From the NCBI GenBank assembly GCA_029936425.1, contig JAPYSU010000024.1, positions 1 to 33,957 on the forward strand: a stretch of DNA of 33,957 nt, given 5' to 3'. The stretch comes from Litorimonas sp. (GTDB taxonomy: Bacteria > Pseudomonadota > Alphaproteobacteria > Caulobacterales > Maricaulaceae). Positions 6,019 to 14,896 of the stretch are shown here, in pieces. The position numbers were made by a program, and so were the translations under genes. Position 1 is the first letter of the stretch. The number at the start of each line of letters is the position of its first letter. The notes beneath the pieces are model-generated. The model was given only the letters and a program-made list of their open reading frames with translations, searched no databases and was not told the DNA's origin.

Positions 6019-8652
6019 TTAGATAGCCGCCTTTATCGCGGCAAGCGCGTCATCGGCGCCTTCGGGTTTAGAGCCGCCCGCCTGCGCCATGCCGGGTTTG
6101 CCGCCGCCGCGGCCATCCACCAAGGGCGCGCCAACATTGACCAAGTCCGAAGCAGAATATGTTCCGACCAGATCATCGCTGACGGCCACGCCGACCGCGA
6201 CTTTGCCTGAGTCCTTTGCGACAAAAGCGACAATGCCCGAGCCGAGCGCGTCGAGCTGCTCATTCATCATGGAGCGAAGGTTTTTCCCCGAGACGCCCTC
6301 CAACACCTTTGCCATCACTTTGACGCCGTTGATCTCTTCGGCGCTTGCCGCGCCTCCTCCGCCGCCGAGCGCGATTTGTTTTTTCGCCTCGGCCAGTTCG
6401 GCCTCAAGACGTTTACGATCCGCCAGGAGCGTCTCAATCCGCTCCGGCACGTCTTCAGGCCGTGTTTTTAAAGTATCCGCCGCCTTGCGGGTCAGGCCGG
6501 CCTGGTCTTCTAAATAGCGGCGCGCCACCTCGCCTGTCACAGCTTCGACCCGGCGAATGCCAGCCGCCACGGCGCCTTCACTGACGATTTTGAACAAGGC
6601 AATATCGCCTGTTCGCGCGACATGTGTGCCGCCGCAAAGTTCGACGGAATAGGCTTGGGCTCCGCCTTCGGGATCCTCACCAAGGCTCAACACCCGGACT
6701 TCATCTCCGTATTTTTCGCCAAAGAGAGCCAAGGCACCCGCCTTGATCGCCTCATCCGGGCTCATCAATTTTGTCATGGCCGGAGAGTTTTGCTGAATGA
6801 TTTCATTCACCTGATCCTCGACTTCGGCAAGTTCTTCACGCGTGATGGCCTGACCATGCGAGATGTCAAAGCGGATGCGTTCGCCGTCCACCATTTGGCC
6901 TTTTTGCGCGACATGATCCCCAAGCACGCGGCGCAACGCTTCGTGTAAAAGATGGGTGGCCGAGTGATTATGTTTTGTGGTTTCGCGGTTCTGGGAGTCC
7001 ACAGAGATTTGAGCGCTGTCGCCGACCTCGACGGACCCTTCAAGATCGCCGATATGAACGTGCAGCCCGCCCGCTTTCTTTTGCACGTCTTTAATAGTGA
7101 TCTTGGCGCCGCTCTCGAATGTTGCCACACCCTTATCGCCGGCTTGTCCGCCGCTCTCTGCGTAGAACGGGGTCTCTGAGGTCAGGAACATAACCGGCCC
7201 GGGCTGGGCGCTTTGCACGCGAACACCGTCCTGCACCAGGACCTTTATGTCCTGCTTGGATGTCAGGAACTCATAGCCGGTAAACACACTATCGCCGGCT
7301 TCATCTTTGGCCTTGTTCCAGACATCATCTGTGGCCTGATCGCCGGAGGCAAAACCGCCTTCGCGGGATTGTGTTTTCTGCCGCTCCATAGCCGCATCAA
7401 AGCCTTCCAGATCTACTTCCAGACCTTTGGCGCGAAGCGCGTCTTGCGTCAGGTCAATCGGGAAACCGTAAGTATCATAAAGCTTGAACGCTGTTTCGCC
7501 GTCCAGCTTGTCGCCTTTTGAAAGGTCGGAAATCGCGCCTTCCAAAAGCGCTGTCCCTCGGCCCAGTGTACGGCGGAACCGTTCTTCTTCCTGTTCGAAT
7601 GTCGCTGTGATGGAGGCTTTTGCGCGGTTAAGCTCGTCATAAGCCTCGCCCATTTCCTGAACCAGTGTCGGGACAAGCCGGTGCATCAGCGGATCTTTCG
7701 CGCCCAGCAAATGCGCGTGCCGCATGGCGCGGCGCATAATCCGGCGAAGGACATAGCCGCGCCCTTCATTGGACGGCGAGACGCCATCCGCCATCAGGAA
7801 AGAACAAGACCGCAAGTGATCCGCTATGACGCGGTGCGAAAATTTCGCCTCGCCTTCGGCTTTCACACCTGTCAAGTCAACGGACGCACCAATCAGTGTT
7901 TTAAAAAGGTCGATATCGTAATTATCATGGACGCCCTGAAGGATGGTCGTAATCCGCTCCAGGCCCATGCCTGTATCAATGGACGGCTTGGGCAGGGACT
8001 GCTCGCGGCCATCCGCAAAGCGCTCATATTGCATGAAGACGAGATTCCAGATTTCGATGAAACGGTCGCCGTCTTCTTCCGGCGTACCGGGAGGCCCGCC
8101 CGGGATGTGATCTCCATGGTCATAGAAGATTTCCGAACAGGGGCCGCACGGCCCGGTATCGCCCATGGCCCAGAAATTATCAGAGGTGGCAATGCGGATG
8201 ATGCGGTCTTCCGGAAGGCCTGTAATTTTTTTCCAAAGGTCATAAGCCTCGTCATCCGTATGAAAAACCGTGACCAATAGCTTTTCTTTCGGCAGGCCGA
8301 ATTCTTTCGTGACAACGTTCCACGCATGGGAAATGGCTTGTTCTTTAAAATAGTCCCCGAATGAAAAATTTCCGAGCATTTCAAAAAAGGTATGGTGGCG
8401 AGCCGTATATCCGACATTGTCCAGATCGTTATGTTTGCCGCCCGCGCGGACACATTTTTGCGAAGTCGTGGCGCGTTTGGAGTCAGGGGTTAAAGCGCCG
8501 GTGAAATAATCCTTGAACGGTACCATGCCCGCATTGACGAAAAGAAGCGTCGGATCGTTATCCGGCACAAGCGGGGCCGACGGCCAGATCGCATGATCAT
8601 GCGTTCCGTAATAATTGAGAAACTGCGATCGAATGTCATTCAGACTGGTCAT
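6019..8652 (-). CDS. alaS: Alanyl-tRNA synthetase
   Basis: 877 residues, normal AlaRS length. It charges tRNA-Ala and also tmRNA. The class II catalytic core is N-terminal (IRSQFLNYYGTHDH, then the motif around RHHTFFEMLGNFSFGDYF). The editing domain has HNHSATHLLHEAL (the HxxxH metal site) and CGGTHVARTGDI, which together clear mischarged Ser or Gly. The C-terminal C-Ala domain is glycine-rich, with GGGKPGMAQAGG. A GGTGG site precedes the ATG at 8652. It is upstream of arfB in one operon and downstream of recA, the common alphaproteobacterial order. A promoter and a perfect palindrome lie about 50 bp upstream (listed separately). Confidence 0.99.
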   Translation of the reverse strand: MTSLNDIRSQFLNYYGTHDHAIWPSAPLVPDNDPTLLFVNAGMVPFKDYFTGALTPDSKRATTSQKCVRAGGKHNDLDNVGYTARHHTFFEMLGNFSFGDYFKEQAISHAWNVVTKEFGLPKEKLLVTVFHTDDEAYDLWKKITGLPEDRIIRIATSDNFWAMGDTGPCGPCSEIFYDHGDHIPGGPPGTPEEDGDRFIEIWNLVFMQYERFADGREQSLPKPSIDTGMGLERITTILQGVHDNYDIDLFKTLIGASVDLTGVKAEGEAKFSHRVIADHLRSCSFLMADGVSPSNEGRGYVLRRIMRRAMRHAHLLGAKDPLMHRLVPTLVQEMGEAYDELNRAKASITATFEQEEERFRRTLGRGTALLEGAISDLSKGDKLDGETAFKLYDTYGFPIDLTQDALRAKGLEVDLEGFDAAMERQKTQSREGGFASGDQATDDVWNKAKDEAGDSVFTGYEFLTSKQDIKVLVQDGVRVQSAQPGPVMFLTSETPFYAESGGQAGDKGVATFESGAKITIKDVQKKAGGLHVHIGDLEGSVEVGDSAQISVDSQNRETTKHNHSATHLLHEALRRVLGDHVAQKGQMVDGERIRFDISHGQAITREELAEVEDQVNEIIQQNSPAMTKLMSPDEAIKAGALALFGEKYGDEVRVLSLGEDPEGGAQAYSVELCGGTHVARTGDIALFKIVSEGAVAAGIRRVEAVTGEVARRYLEDQAGLTRKAADTLKTRPEDVPERIETLLADRKRLEAELAEAKKQIALGGGGGAASAEEINGVKVMAKVLEGVSGKNLRSMMNEQLDALGSGIVAFVAKDSGKVAVGVAVSDDLVGTYSASDLVNVGAPLVDGRGGGKPGMAQAGGSKPEGADDALAAIKAAI

Positions 8653-8693
8653 GAAACCACCGGGGTAAAATCTTATTAAGTGAACTACCCGCC

Positions 8694-8722
8694 CCTATAG
8701 AAAGAGCGCTTGGCAGTGCCAA
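8694..8722 (-). promoter_or_regulatory. Predicted alaS promoter
   Basis: On the minus strand a -35 element TTGGCA (8722-8717), a 17-base spacer and a -10 element TATAGG (8699-8694) fit a sigma-70 promoter. Transcription would start near 8687, giving a leader of about 35 bases before alaS. The -35 and spacer fall inside the palindrome at 8701-8731. Confidence 0.55.
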
Positions 8723-8731
8723 GCGCTCTTT
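8701..8731. repeat. Perfect palindrome over the alaS promoter
   Basis: AAAGAGCGCTTGGC and its exact reverse complement flank the 3-base centre AGT, giving 14-bp arms with no mismatch. Two readings are possible. It may be an intrinsic terminator for recA, but it is about 150 bp past the recA stop and only three or four T residues follow it on either strand. Alternatively it is an operator, since it covers the -35 and spacer of the predicted alaS promoter; E. coli AlaRS is known to repress its own gene through a palindrome near its start site. Confidence 0.7.
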
Positions 8732-8816
8732 TATGCAAATCTGCCGTCAGACCAAAGAGACATCCTCAGTCAAAACCACAATAAGGGCCAAAGTGGTTTG
8801 GAAGGCAGGCTGCGCA

Positions 8817-8849
8817 CCGAAGGCTCTATATAAGGGGGAGAGCCTTCGG
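8817..8849 (-). terminator. Hairpin downstream of recA
   Basis: CCGAAGGCTCT and AGAGCCTTCGG form a perfect 11-bp stem around an 11-base loop, beginning 34 bases after the recA stop. There is no T run after it, so it would be a non-canonical terminator or an mRNA-stabilising 3' hairpin. The 230-bp gap between recA and alaS also contains a smaller AAACCAC/GTGGTTT hairpin near 8774-8800. Confidence 0.5.
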
Positions 8850-8882
8850 GTGTTCTAAATTCGGGGATTATCCTATCTAGGA

Positions 8883-9983
8883 CTAAGCCGACGCGCTCGC
8901 CGCATCTCCGTCATCCTCGACGCGCTCTTCTTTCGGCATAAGAAGCTCTTCGTCGATAAGGCCTTCATTGGTGCGGATGCGGCGTTCAATATCGGCAGCA
9001 ATATCCGGATTTTCCTTGAGGAAGGTTCGCACATTTTCACGTCCCTGCCCGATACGTTCATCGCCATAGGAATACCAGGAACCAGATTTCTCAATCACTT
9101 CGGCCTTTACGCCCAGGTCAATCAGCTCGCCCGTTTTGGAAATGCCTTCGCCATACATGATGTCGAATTCAACCTGACGGAAGGGAGGCGCCACTTTGTT
9201 TTTGACGATTTTGACGCGGGTCTGGTTGCCAATCACTTCGTCGCGATATTTGATCGCGCCAATACGGCGAATATCCAAACGGACGGAAGAGTAGAATTTC
9301 AGCGCATTTCCGCCTGTTGTTGTCTCGGGGGAGCCATACATAACGCCAATCTTCATCCGAATCTGGTTGATGAAAATCACCATACAGCCGGATTTGGAAA
9401 TGGAGCCCGTCAATTTGCGAAGCGCCTGGCTCATCAACCGCGCCTGAAGACCGGGAAGTGAGTCGCCCATATCGCCTTCCAGTTCGGCGCGCGGAGTCAA
9501 AGCCGCCACTGAGTCAATAACCAGAATATCAATCGCGCCGGAGCGAACCAGCGTATCGGCAATTTCAAGCCCCTGCTCGCCAGTATCAGGCTGAGCAATC
9601 AAAAGCTCGTTCACATCAACGCCGAGCTTTCCGGCATAAACCGGATCAAGCGCGTGTTCGGCGTCAATAAACGCGGCCACGCCGCCTTCTTTCTGCATTT
9701 CCGCCACAGCGTGAAGCGAGAGCGTTGTTTTACCGGAACTTTCAGGTCCGTAAATCTCGATAACCCGCCCTTTAGGCAGACCGCCTATGCCAAGCGCAAT
9801 ATCAAGACCCAGCGAGCCAGTGGAAACGGCCGCCACATCCATTGTGGATTTTTGCCCCAGCTTCATGACGGAGCCCTTACCAAAGGCGCGGTCAATCTGG
9901 GACAGAGCCGCATCAAGCGCGGCGGATTTGTTTTTATCGTCTGCTTTACCGACGACTTTGAGAGGGGTTGAATTTCTGGCCAT
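8883..9983 (-). CDS. recA: Recombinase RecA
   Basis: 366 residues. RecA drives homologous recombination and, as a filament on single-stranded DNA, triggers LexA self-cleavage. The Walker A motif GPESSGKTT is at 79-87, Walker B is in DILVIDSVAAL, and the conserved stretches QALRKLTGSI, FINQIRMKIGVM and TTGGNALKF are all present. The C-terminus is acidic (EERVEDDGD). The frame is open eight codons further upstream, but the ATG at 9983 starts the usual MARNS-like N-terminus and has a GGAG site 8 bases before it, so I use it. A LexA box lies upstream (10102-10116) and a hairpin stands just before the ribosome site (10001-10026). Confidence 0.99.
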   Translation of the reverse strand: MARNSTPLKVVGKADDKNKSAALDAALSQIDRAFGKGSVMKLGQKSTMDVAAVSTGSLGLDIALGIGGLPKGRVIEIYGPESSGKTTLSLHAVAEMQKEGGVAAFIDAEHALDPVYAGKLGVDVNELLIAQPDTGEQGLEIADTLVRSGAIDILVIDSVAALTPRAELEGDMGDSLPGLQARLMSQALRKLTGSISKSGCMVIFINQIRMKIGVMYGSPETTTGGNALKFYSSVRLDIRRIGAIKYRDEVIGNQTRVKIVKNKVAPPFRQVEFDIMYGEGISKTGELIDLGVKAEVIEKSGSWYSYGDERIGQGRENVRTFLKENPDIAADIERRIRTNEGLIDEELLMPKEERVEDDGDAASASA

Positions 9984-10000
9984 GTTATAAACTCCAGTGC

Positions 10001-10026
10001 GATCCATCGGAGCCCTTCGATGGATC
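10001..10026 (-). promoter_or_regulatory. Hairpin in the recA leader next to the ribosome site
   Basis: GATCCATCG and CGATGGATC form a perfect 9-bp stem with an 8-base loop. On the recA mRNA it ends 5 bases before the GGAG ribosome site at 9995-9992. Such placement can affect ribosome access or mRNA stability. Function is inferred. Confidence 0.5.
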
Positions 10027-10101
10027 TGATAAAGTTACGGCTGCTTCGGACTGCCGTGATGGGTATAAATATTATGTTTCATATTTGTTCTTTTGAAGCA
10101 A

Positions 10102-10116
10102 GAACAAAAATAGAAC
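10102..10116 (-). promoter_or_regulatory. LexA (SOS) box of recA
   Basis: The minus strand reads GTTC-TATTTTT-GTTC, an exact match to the alphaproteobacterial LexA box GTTC-N7-GTTC. It lies about 120 bases upstream of the recA start, within the AT-rich promoter region after cckA. A further GTTC at 10087-10090 on the plus strand forms an inverted pair with the GAAC at 10102. recA is the expected LexA target. Confidence 0.9.
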
Positions 10117-10155
10117 AAACTAACTTTTTTTCTAAGTCACTGACTCTTTTACTCT

Positions 10156-12879
10156 TTATTGCGCCTCGCCGATCTCCGACTTCACCTTTTCGGCCAATTG
10201 CACCAATGTAAACGGCTTTGGCAGGAAGGTCACATCCGGTTCTTCGGACAGTAAATCAGAAAAATGTTCTTCGGCATAACCCGAAATAAACACGATTCTA
10301 GCCTCGCCTAAAAGCGCTCTTCCTTGTTTCAACAAAGTTGGCCCGTCCATACCCGGCATGACGACATCGGATATCATCATGTCAAAGGTCTGGTCGCCGT
10401 CCTCCAGGATTTCGAGCGCCTCCTCTCCGTCTTCCGCTTCTATCACTGTATAGCCGCGCTTGCGCAGGGTCTTGGCTGCGATAAGTCTGACGCTCGCCTC
10501 ATCCTCGACAAAGAGGATTGTGCCCTGCCCGGCCAGATCGGCGGGCTTGCGCGGCTCGATCGGCGCGGAAGGTTTTACGGGTTCCACATCGGCCGGGAGC
10601 TTGGACGGATCAGCCACAGGCAGGGTTATACGAAAAGTCGTCCCTTTGCCGAGCTGACTTTGAACGTCCAGATGACCGCCGGTCTGTTGGACAATACCGT
10701 AAACGGTCGCCAATCCGAGTCCTGTGCCCTTGCCCTGCTCCTTGGTTGTGAAGAAAGGTTCAAATATCTTGGCCTTGACCTCATCGCTCATACCCGTGCC
10801 GGTATCAGAGACTTCAATTGTGACAAAGTGATCGCCGGGCAGACCTCTCAGAGACCCCGCCAGGACCGGATCCTTAATCTCGCTACGGATCAATTCAGCG
10901 CTTTTGACCGTAATTGTGCCGCCGCCCTGCTCGGCCATCGCATCTCGCGCATTTACACAAAGATTCATCAACACGGTGTCGATCTGGCTCTTATCGGCAA
11001 TCACGGGCGGCAGGTTTCGTCCATGCACCATAACCAGCTTGGCTTTCTCGCCGAGGGTCTGACGCAAAGTCACCACCATATCCGAAAGCGTATCCGTGAC
11101 AGAAAGCATTTCCATGCGCCGTGTCTGTTTGCGTGAAAACGCCAAGAGCTTTTTCACCAAGGCCCCGGCGCGTAATCCGGTAGAATTTATATTTTGAAGT
11201 TCAGGATAGGACGGATCCCCAACCGGATGACGCTGCAGCAGCTCATCCGTATTCAATCGGATCGCCGTCAGAAGGTTGTTGAAATCATGGGCCACACCCG
11301 CCGCGAGCTGTCCAATCGCCTGCATTTTCTGGCTCTGGACAAGTTGGTCCTCAAGTGACTTGCGCGCGCTGACATCCACCAGAAAGACCCAGACCGTCTG
11401 GCTTTCCGGCGTTTCCGGGCTTTCGTCCGAAAGGAGATTTACCTGGCGCTTGTCCGGCACAATATACACGCTCACTGGCAAAGCCGGAGCGCCGAGTAAT
11501 ATGGCCTCGAACGGTTTATCCGCATCCGTTTGCTCCGGACTCAAATCGAGAAAACGGTGCTCCGTGCTATGCGGCGCGAAAATCTCTCCAAAGGTCTTAT
11601 CCGACCACTCCAGCCCTTCACTCATGCGTCCAAAGGCCGGATTGGCTTTCATCAGCTGTGCTTCCGCCAGAGGAGTCGATAAATCAGGAAGGCTTAACTC
11701 AAGCATTCCGACAGGGGCAGAGGCAAAACCCGATAATGAGCCTTCCTGGCTGCCCTGTCCGGATCGTCTGTCACTTGTTTCGGCGAGAGGCGCGCTCTTA
11801 TCGTGCCTGACACTCTGGCTCTGGCTGGAGGCAGAAATCTGCGGTTGAGCCAACGTAGAGTGACCATAAAGAGCGACGTTACAAATAAGGCCTCCACTTT
11901 TTAAGGACTCCCACCCCCCGACCATAATCGTCGGAGTCACAACGTTTTTACGCGTGATGAGCCGCGTATCCGTTCTCACTGTTCGGCCAGCTATAGCGGT
12001 GCTTTGCAAAAGACTGTCAGGGTTCTCAATAAAATCACGAATATGGGACGGGGCCGGATCATCTTCGACGCCCAACCACCGCAAGAGCACTTTATTCATG
12101 GCAAGAATCTGTCCGTCGGGGCGGATGGAAAACAGCCCCACCGGTGCATGCGACAGGTGACCTTCTCCCTCCCTCTCCTTCTGAGTAACGTCGGATATTT
12201 GCCATAAAAAGGCCGCTTCGGACTGCGCCCCACTTTGTCCCCCCAGACGACGAACAGAAACCTTATACTGGCGCAATCCGTTCTCAGCACTCAAATACTC
12301 AACAATCTCCTCCGCCCCGGCACTCTCGGGGCTGATGTGATGGAGACGAAATAGGGCGGACGCCATATCATCACTGCCCGAGGAAAAAATGCGGTCAATT
12401 GCCGGAGGTAAAGCGTCGTCAGTTCTTAAGTCCGCGGGAGTCTCGCTCAAATTACGGGCGAATTCAAAATAAGCTTGATTGGCATGAACAGGGTTGCCGT
12501 TCAGAGTGATCAATGAAGGTTCCGCGCTGTCCAGAAAAGCCTGAGAGTAAAGCGTTCCGCGCCCTGATCCGCCCCGCCTGTCAGTTCCACGAGTCCGCTG
12601 AGCCGATAAAATTCCGACGACGGCGATGACAGAAATGACCGCAAGGCCTGCGATAAAGGAAATCCCTATCCAGCCCAATACCGCCGCATTTACCGCGACG
12701 ACAGCGGCGCAGATCAGAATAAGCAATGACAAGCTGGTGATGAGAGCCCAGAATCCAACCGACCTTTTATCGGAGCGGCCCGAAACCGTCTGCTCTGACA
12801 GACTCCCCCTCATTGAGCGAGTGCCCAAAGACTTGTTTGACGAATTTTTTCTGAGTCTAAATAAATCATCACGAATCAC
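10156..12879 (-). CDS. cckA: Cell-cycle hybrid histidine kinase CckA
   Basis: 907 residues with a GTG start. Two transmembrane helices lie at about 42-64 and 68-92. PAS-like regions cover about 110-330 and 385-500, separated by a serine/glutamine-rich linker at about 340-385. The dimerisation/phosphoacceptor motif is GVAHDFNNLLTAI with H531. The ATPase domain has the N box around N643, SDTGTGM at 691-697 and GTGLGLATV. A C-terminal receiver domain (ILFVEDEASVRLIAAKTLRKRGYT in two parts) has phosphoacceptor D838 in SDVVMPGMDG. This is the CckA layout; CckA feeds phosphate through ChpT to CtrA and CpdR and so times replication and division. The protein is longer than I recall for Caulobacter CckA (about 690 residues). 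It lies upstream of recA on the same strand. Confidence 0.95.
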   Translation of the reverse strand: MIRDDLFRLRKNSSNKSLGTRSMRGSLSEQTVSGRSDKRSVGFWALITSLSLLILICAAVVAVNAAVLGWIGISFIAGLAVISVIAVVGILSAQRTRGTDRRGGSGRGTLYSQAFLDSAEPSLITLNGNPVHANQAYFEFARNLSETPADLRTDDALPPAIDRIFSSGSDDMASALFRLHHISPESAGAEEIVEYLSAENGLRQYKVSVRRLGGQSGAQSEAAFLWQISDVTQKEREGEGHLSHAPVGLFSIRPDGQILAMNKVLLRWLGVEDDPAPSHIRDFIENPDSLLQSTAIAGRTVRTDTRLITRKNVVTPTIMVGGWESLKSGGLICNVALYGHSTLAQPQISASSQSQSVRHDKSAPLAETSDRRSGQGSQEGSLSGFASAPVGMLELSLPDLSTPLAEAQLMKANPAFGRMSEGLEWSDKTFGEIFAPHSTEHRFLDLSPEQTDADKPFEAILLGAPALPVSVYIVPDKRQVNLLSDESPETPESQTVWVFLVDVSARKSLEDQLVQSQKMQAIGQLAAGVAHDFNNLLTAIRLNTDELLQRHPVGDPSYPELQNINSTGLRAGALVKKLLAFSRKQTRRMEMLSVTDTLSDMVVTLRQTLGEKAKLVMVHGRNLPPVIADKSQIDTVLMNLCVNARDAMAEQGGGTITVKSAELIRSEIKDPVLAGSLRGLPGDHFVTIEVSDTGTGMSDEVKAKIFEPFFTTKEQGKGTGLGLATVYGIVQQTGGHLDVQSQLGKGTTFRITLPVADPSKLPADVEPVKPSAPIEPRKPADLAGQGTILFVEDEASVRLIAAKTLRKRGYTVIEAEDGEEALEILEDGDQTFDMMISDVVMPGMDGPTLLKQGRALLGEARIVFISGYAEEHFSDLLSEEPDVTFLPKPFTLVQLAEKVKSEIGEAQ
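12853..12877. promoter_or_regulatory. Two GANTC sites at the cckA start
   Basis: GAGTC at 12853-12857 and GAATC at 12873-12877 flank the first codons of cckA, the second touching the GTG start codon. They are potential CcrM methylation sites. A regulatory role is only suggested by their spacing. Confidence 0.35.
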
Positions 12880-13022
12880 TCTCTTCGTCTTACGACCTAA
12901 CAGCTTTTAGGGGCAAGGCTCACCTTAAATTCTGTCCTAGACCTGTGAATAGTCATTCACGGTAGAATATATTTTGCTCAACCTACCTGTCATAAGGATG
13001 AGACTGTGTTATCTGCTACAGG

Positions 13023-14870
13023 ATGAATAGCTGCTCCCGTTTTCTGTCTTCAGTTTCGCTTGTTCTGGGGCTCTCATTATCGGCTCTCACATTGACGGCC
13101 TGCTCGCCGGGGTCCGATACTCCGTCTCGGGAAACGCTTGTGCGAGAGCAAAGCGCCGCTCTGAATGACTGGTTCAAAGCCCGGTATGAAGAAAAGCTGG
13201 CCAGATCGCCCCAGACTCAGACCTATCTGGGCATGAAAACCGGTAAGGATAAGCTGGACGACATCTCTGACATGGCGATTGAAGAAGACGCCGCCCTTCA
13301 TAAAGCCTGGCTGGACGAGATGCGGAGAACCTTCGATATTGACCGACTCGATCCTCAAACCCGGCTCTCCTATCGGCTTTATGAATATGAAGCGGAAATG
13401 GAACTGGCTCTGTATGAGTTCGCTCAACATGACTATGTGTTCCAGCATATGAACGGGCCGCATTCCGACCTTCCCTCTTTTATGATCAATTTTCACACGA
13501 TCACAAATGAGGCCGATGCGAGGGGCTATATTTCCCGGCTCAACCAATTCGACAGATATTTAGGTCAAGCCGCTGACCGCGCCGAAGCTCAATTTGCATC
13601 CGGAATAGAATTGCCAAAATTCGTTTATGCAAAACTCAGAACGGCCTCGGAAAATGTCATCTCGGGTTACCCCTTCGATGAAGATGCACCGAGCCCGCTC
13701 TATGCCGACTTCAAACAAAAGGTCGAAGCCCTCGACCTGAGTGATGACGCCAAAAACAACCTTTATACCCAGGCAGAACTGGCCATGGGGGCCTCGGTCA
13801 AACCGGCCTATGACAGGCTTATTGGATTGTTCAACGCGCAGGAAGCCAGCGCCAGTTCCGAAAGCGGCGCCTGGAAACTCCCCGATGGCGAGGCCTATTA
13901 CGCGGCTCGGTTGAAACAATATACCACCACAGACCTAACGGCCGAAGAAATTCACGAGATCGGGCTGGCGGAAGTCGAGCGCCTTCAAACTGAAATGAAA
14001 ACTATAGTCGATCAGGTCGGTTTTGACGGCAGCTTGTTGGAGTTTTTCGACTATCTGCGTACGGACGAACAATTCGTCTATCCCGATACGGAGGCGGGGC
14101 GGGAGGCTTATATCGCGGACGCAGCCGCTATCATAAATGATATGAACACCCGCCTGGACGGACTTTTCCTCACCAAACCTGAAGCCGATTTGATTGTTAA
14201 ACGCGTCGAACCCTTTCGCGAAGACACGGCTTTCGGCGCCTTTTACAACAGTCCGGCCCCTGATGGTTCCCGACCGGGAACTTATTACATCAATTTGAAA
14301 GATGTCGGAGAGCAGCCGAAATACCTTCAACAGGCTCTGGCCTATCATGAAGGCATACCCGGTCATCACATGCAAATTGCGCTCGCGCAGGAATTGGAGG
14401 GATTGCCGCGTTTCCGGACTTTAGGGGGCCATACAGCCTATATTGAAGGCTGGGGGCTTTACGCCGAGAGCCTTCCGGACGGGCTTGGGCTTTATACCGA
14501 TCCCTATTCGAAATTCGGTCAGCTCTCCATGGAAATTTTCCGGGCGGCGCGCCTTGTGGTGGATACGGGTGTCCACGCCAAAAAATGGACCCGCGAAGAA
14601 GCTGTTCAGTATTATCTCGATAACATCCCGAACCCGGAAGGCGACATACGGGCAGAAATTGACCGTTATATCGTTTGGCCCGGGCAGGCCACGGCATATA
14701 TGATCGGGAAGTTGAAAATTCAGGACTTACGCAAAAAAGCCGAAGACGTCCTCGGCGAAAACTTTGATATTGCGGAATTTCATGATGTTATTCTGATCAA
14801 TGGCTCTGTCCCTCTGGATATATTGGAGCAAAACGTAGATAACTGGATCCTGACAAAAAAAGAAACCTGA
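13023..14870 (+). CDS. DUF885-family lipoprotein, metallopeptidase-like (copy 1)
   Basis: 615 residues. A lipoprotein signal ends at LTAC with the lipidated cysteine at C27 (MNSCSRFLSS then VLGLSLSALTLTAC), so the protein is exported and membrane-anchored. The DUF885 core has YHEGIPGHHMQIALAQEL with H442, E443 and H448-449. This HExxxGHH-type motif is that of a probable zinc peptidase. The C-terminal part has EGWGLYAESLPD, RAARLVVDTGVHAKKWT and WPGQATAYMIGKLKI. Substrate is unknown; DUF885 proteins are annotated as peptidase- or carboxypeptidase-like. It is followed after 26 bp by a paralogue and then by a TonB-dependent receptor, on the same strand. The ribosome site is poor. The 143-bp gap to the divergent cckA holds only a small GTGAAT/ATTCAC inverted repeat (12945-12960). 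Confidence 0.93.
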   Translation: MNSCSRFLSSVSLVLGLSLSALTLTACSPGSDTPSRETLVREQSAALNDWFKARYEEKLARSPQTQTYLGMKTGKDKLDDISDMAIEEDAALHKAWLDEMRRTFDIDRLDPQTRLSYRLYEYEAEMELALYEFAQHDYVFQHMNGPHSDLPSFMINFHTITNEADARGYISRLNQFDRYLGQAADRAEAQFASGIELPKFVYAKLRTASENVISGYPFDEDAPSPLYADFKQKVEALDLSDDAKNNLYTQAELAMGASVKPAYDRLIGLFNAQEASASSESGAWKLPDGEAYYAARLKQYTTTDLTAEEIHEIGLAEVERLQTEMKTIVDQVGFDGSLLEFFDYLRTDEQFVYPDTEAGREAYIADAAAIINDMNTRLDGLFLTKPEADLIVKRVEPFREDTAFGAFYNSPAPDGSRPGTYYINLKDVGEQPKYLQQALAYHEGIPGHHMQIALAQELEGLPRFRTLGGHTAYIEGWGLYAESLPDGLGLYTDPYSKFGQLSMEIFRAARLVVDTGVHAKKWTREEAVQYYLDNIPNPEGDIRAEIDRYIVWPGQATAYMIGKLKIQDLRKKAEDVLGENFDIAEFHDVILINGSVPLDILEQNVDNWILTKKET

Positions 14871-14896
14871 AGTCTAAATATAAAAGAGGACACTAT

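Noticed and set aside
7681..8280. 199-codon open frame on the plus strand
   Set aside because: Antisense to the catalytic domain of alaS.
10324..11136. 270-codon open frame on the plus strand
   Set aside because: It is antisense to the kinase and receiver domains of cckA and has no recognisable domain.
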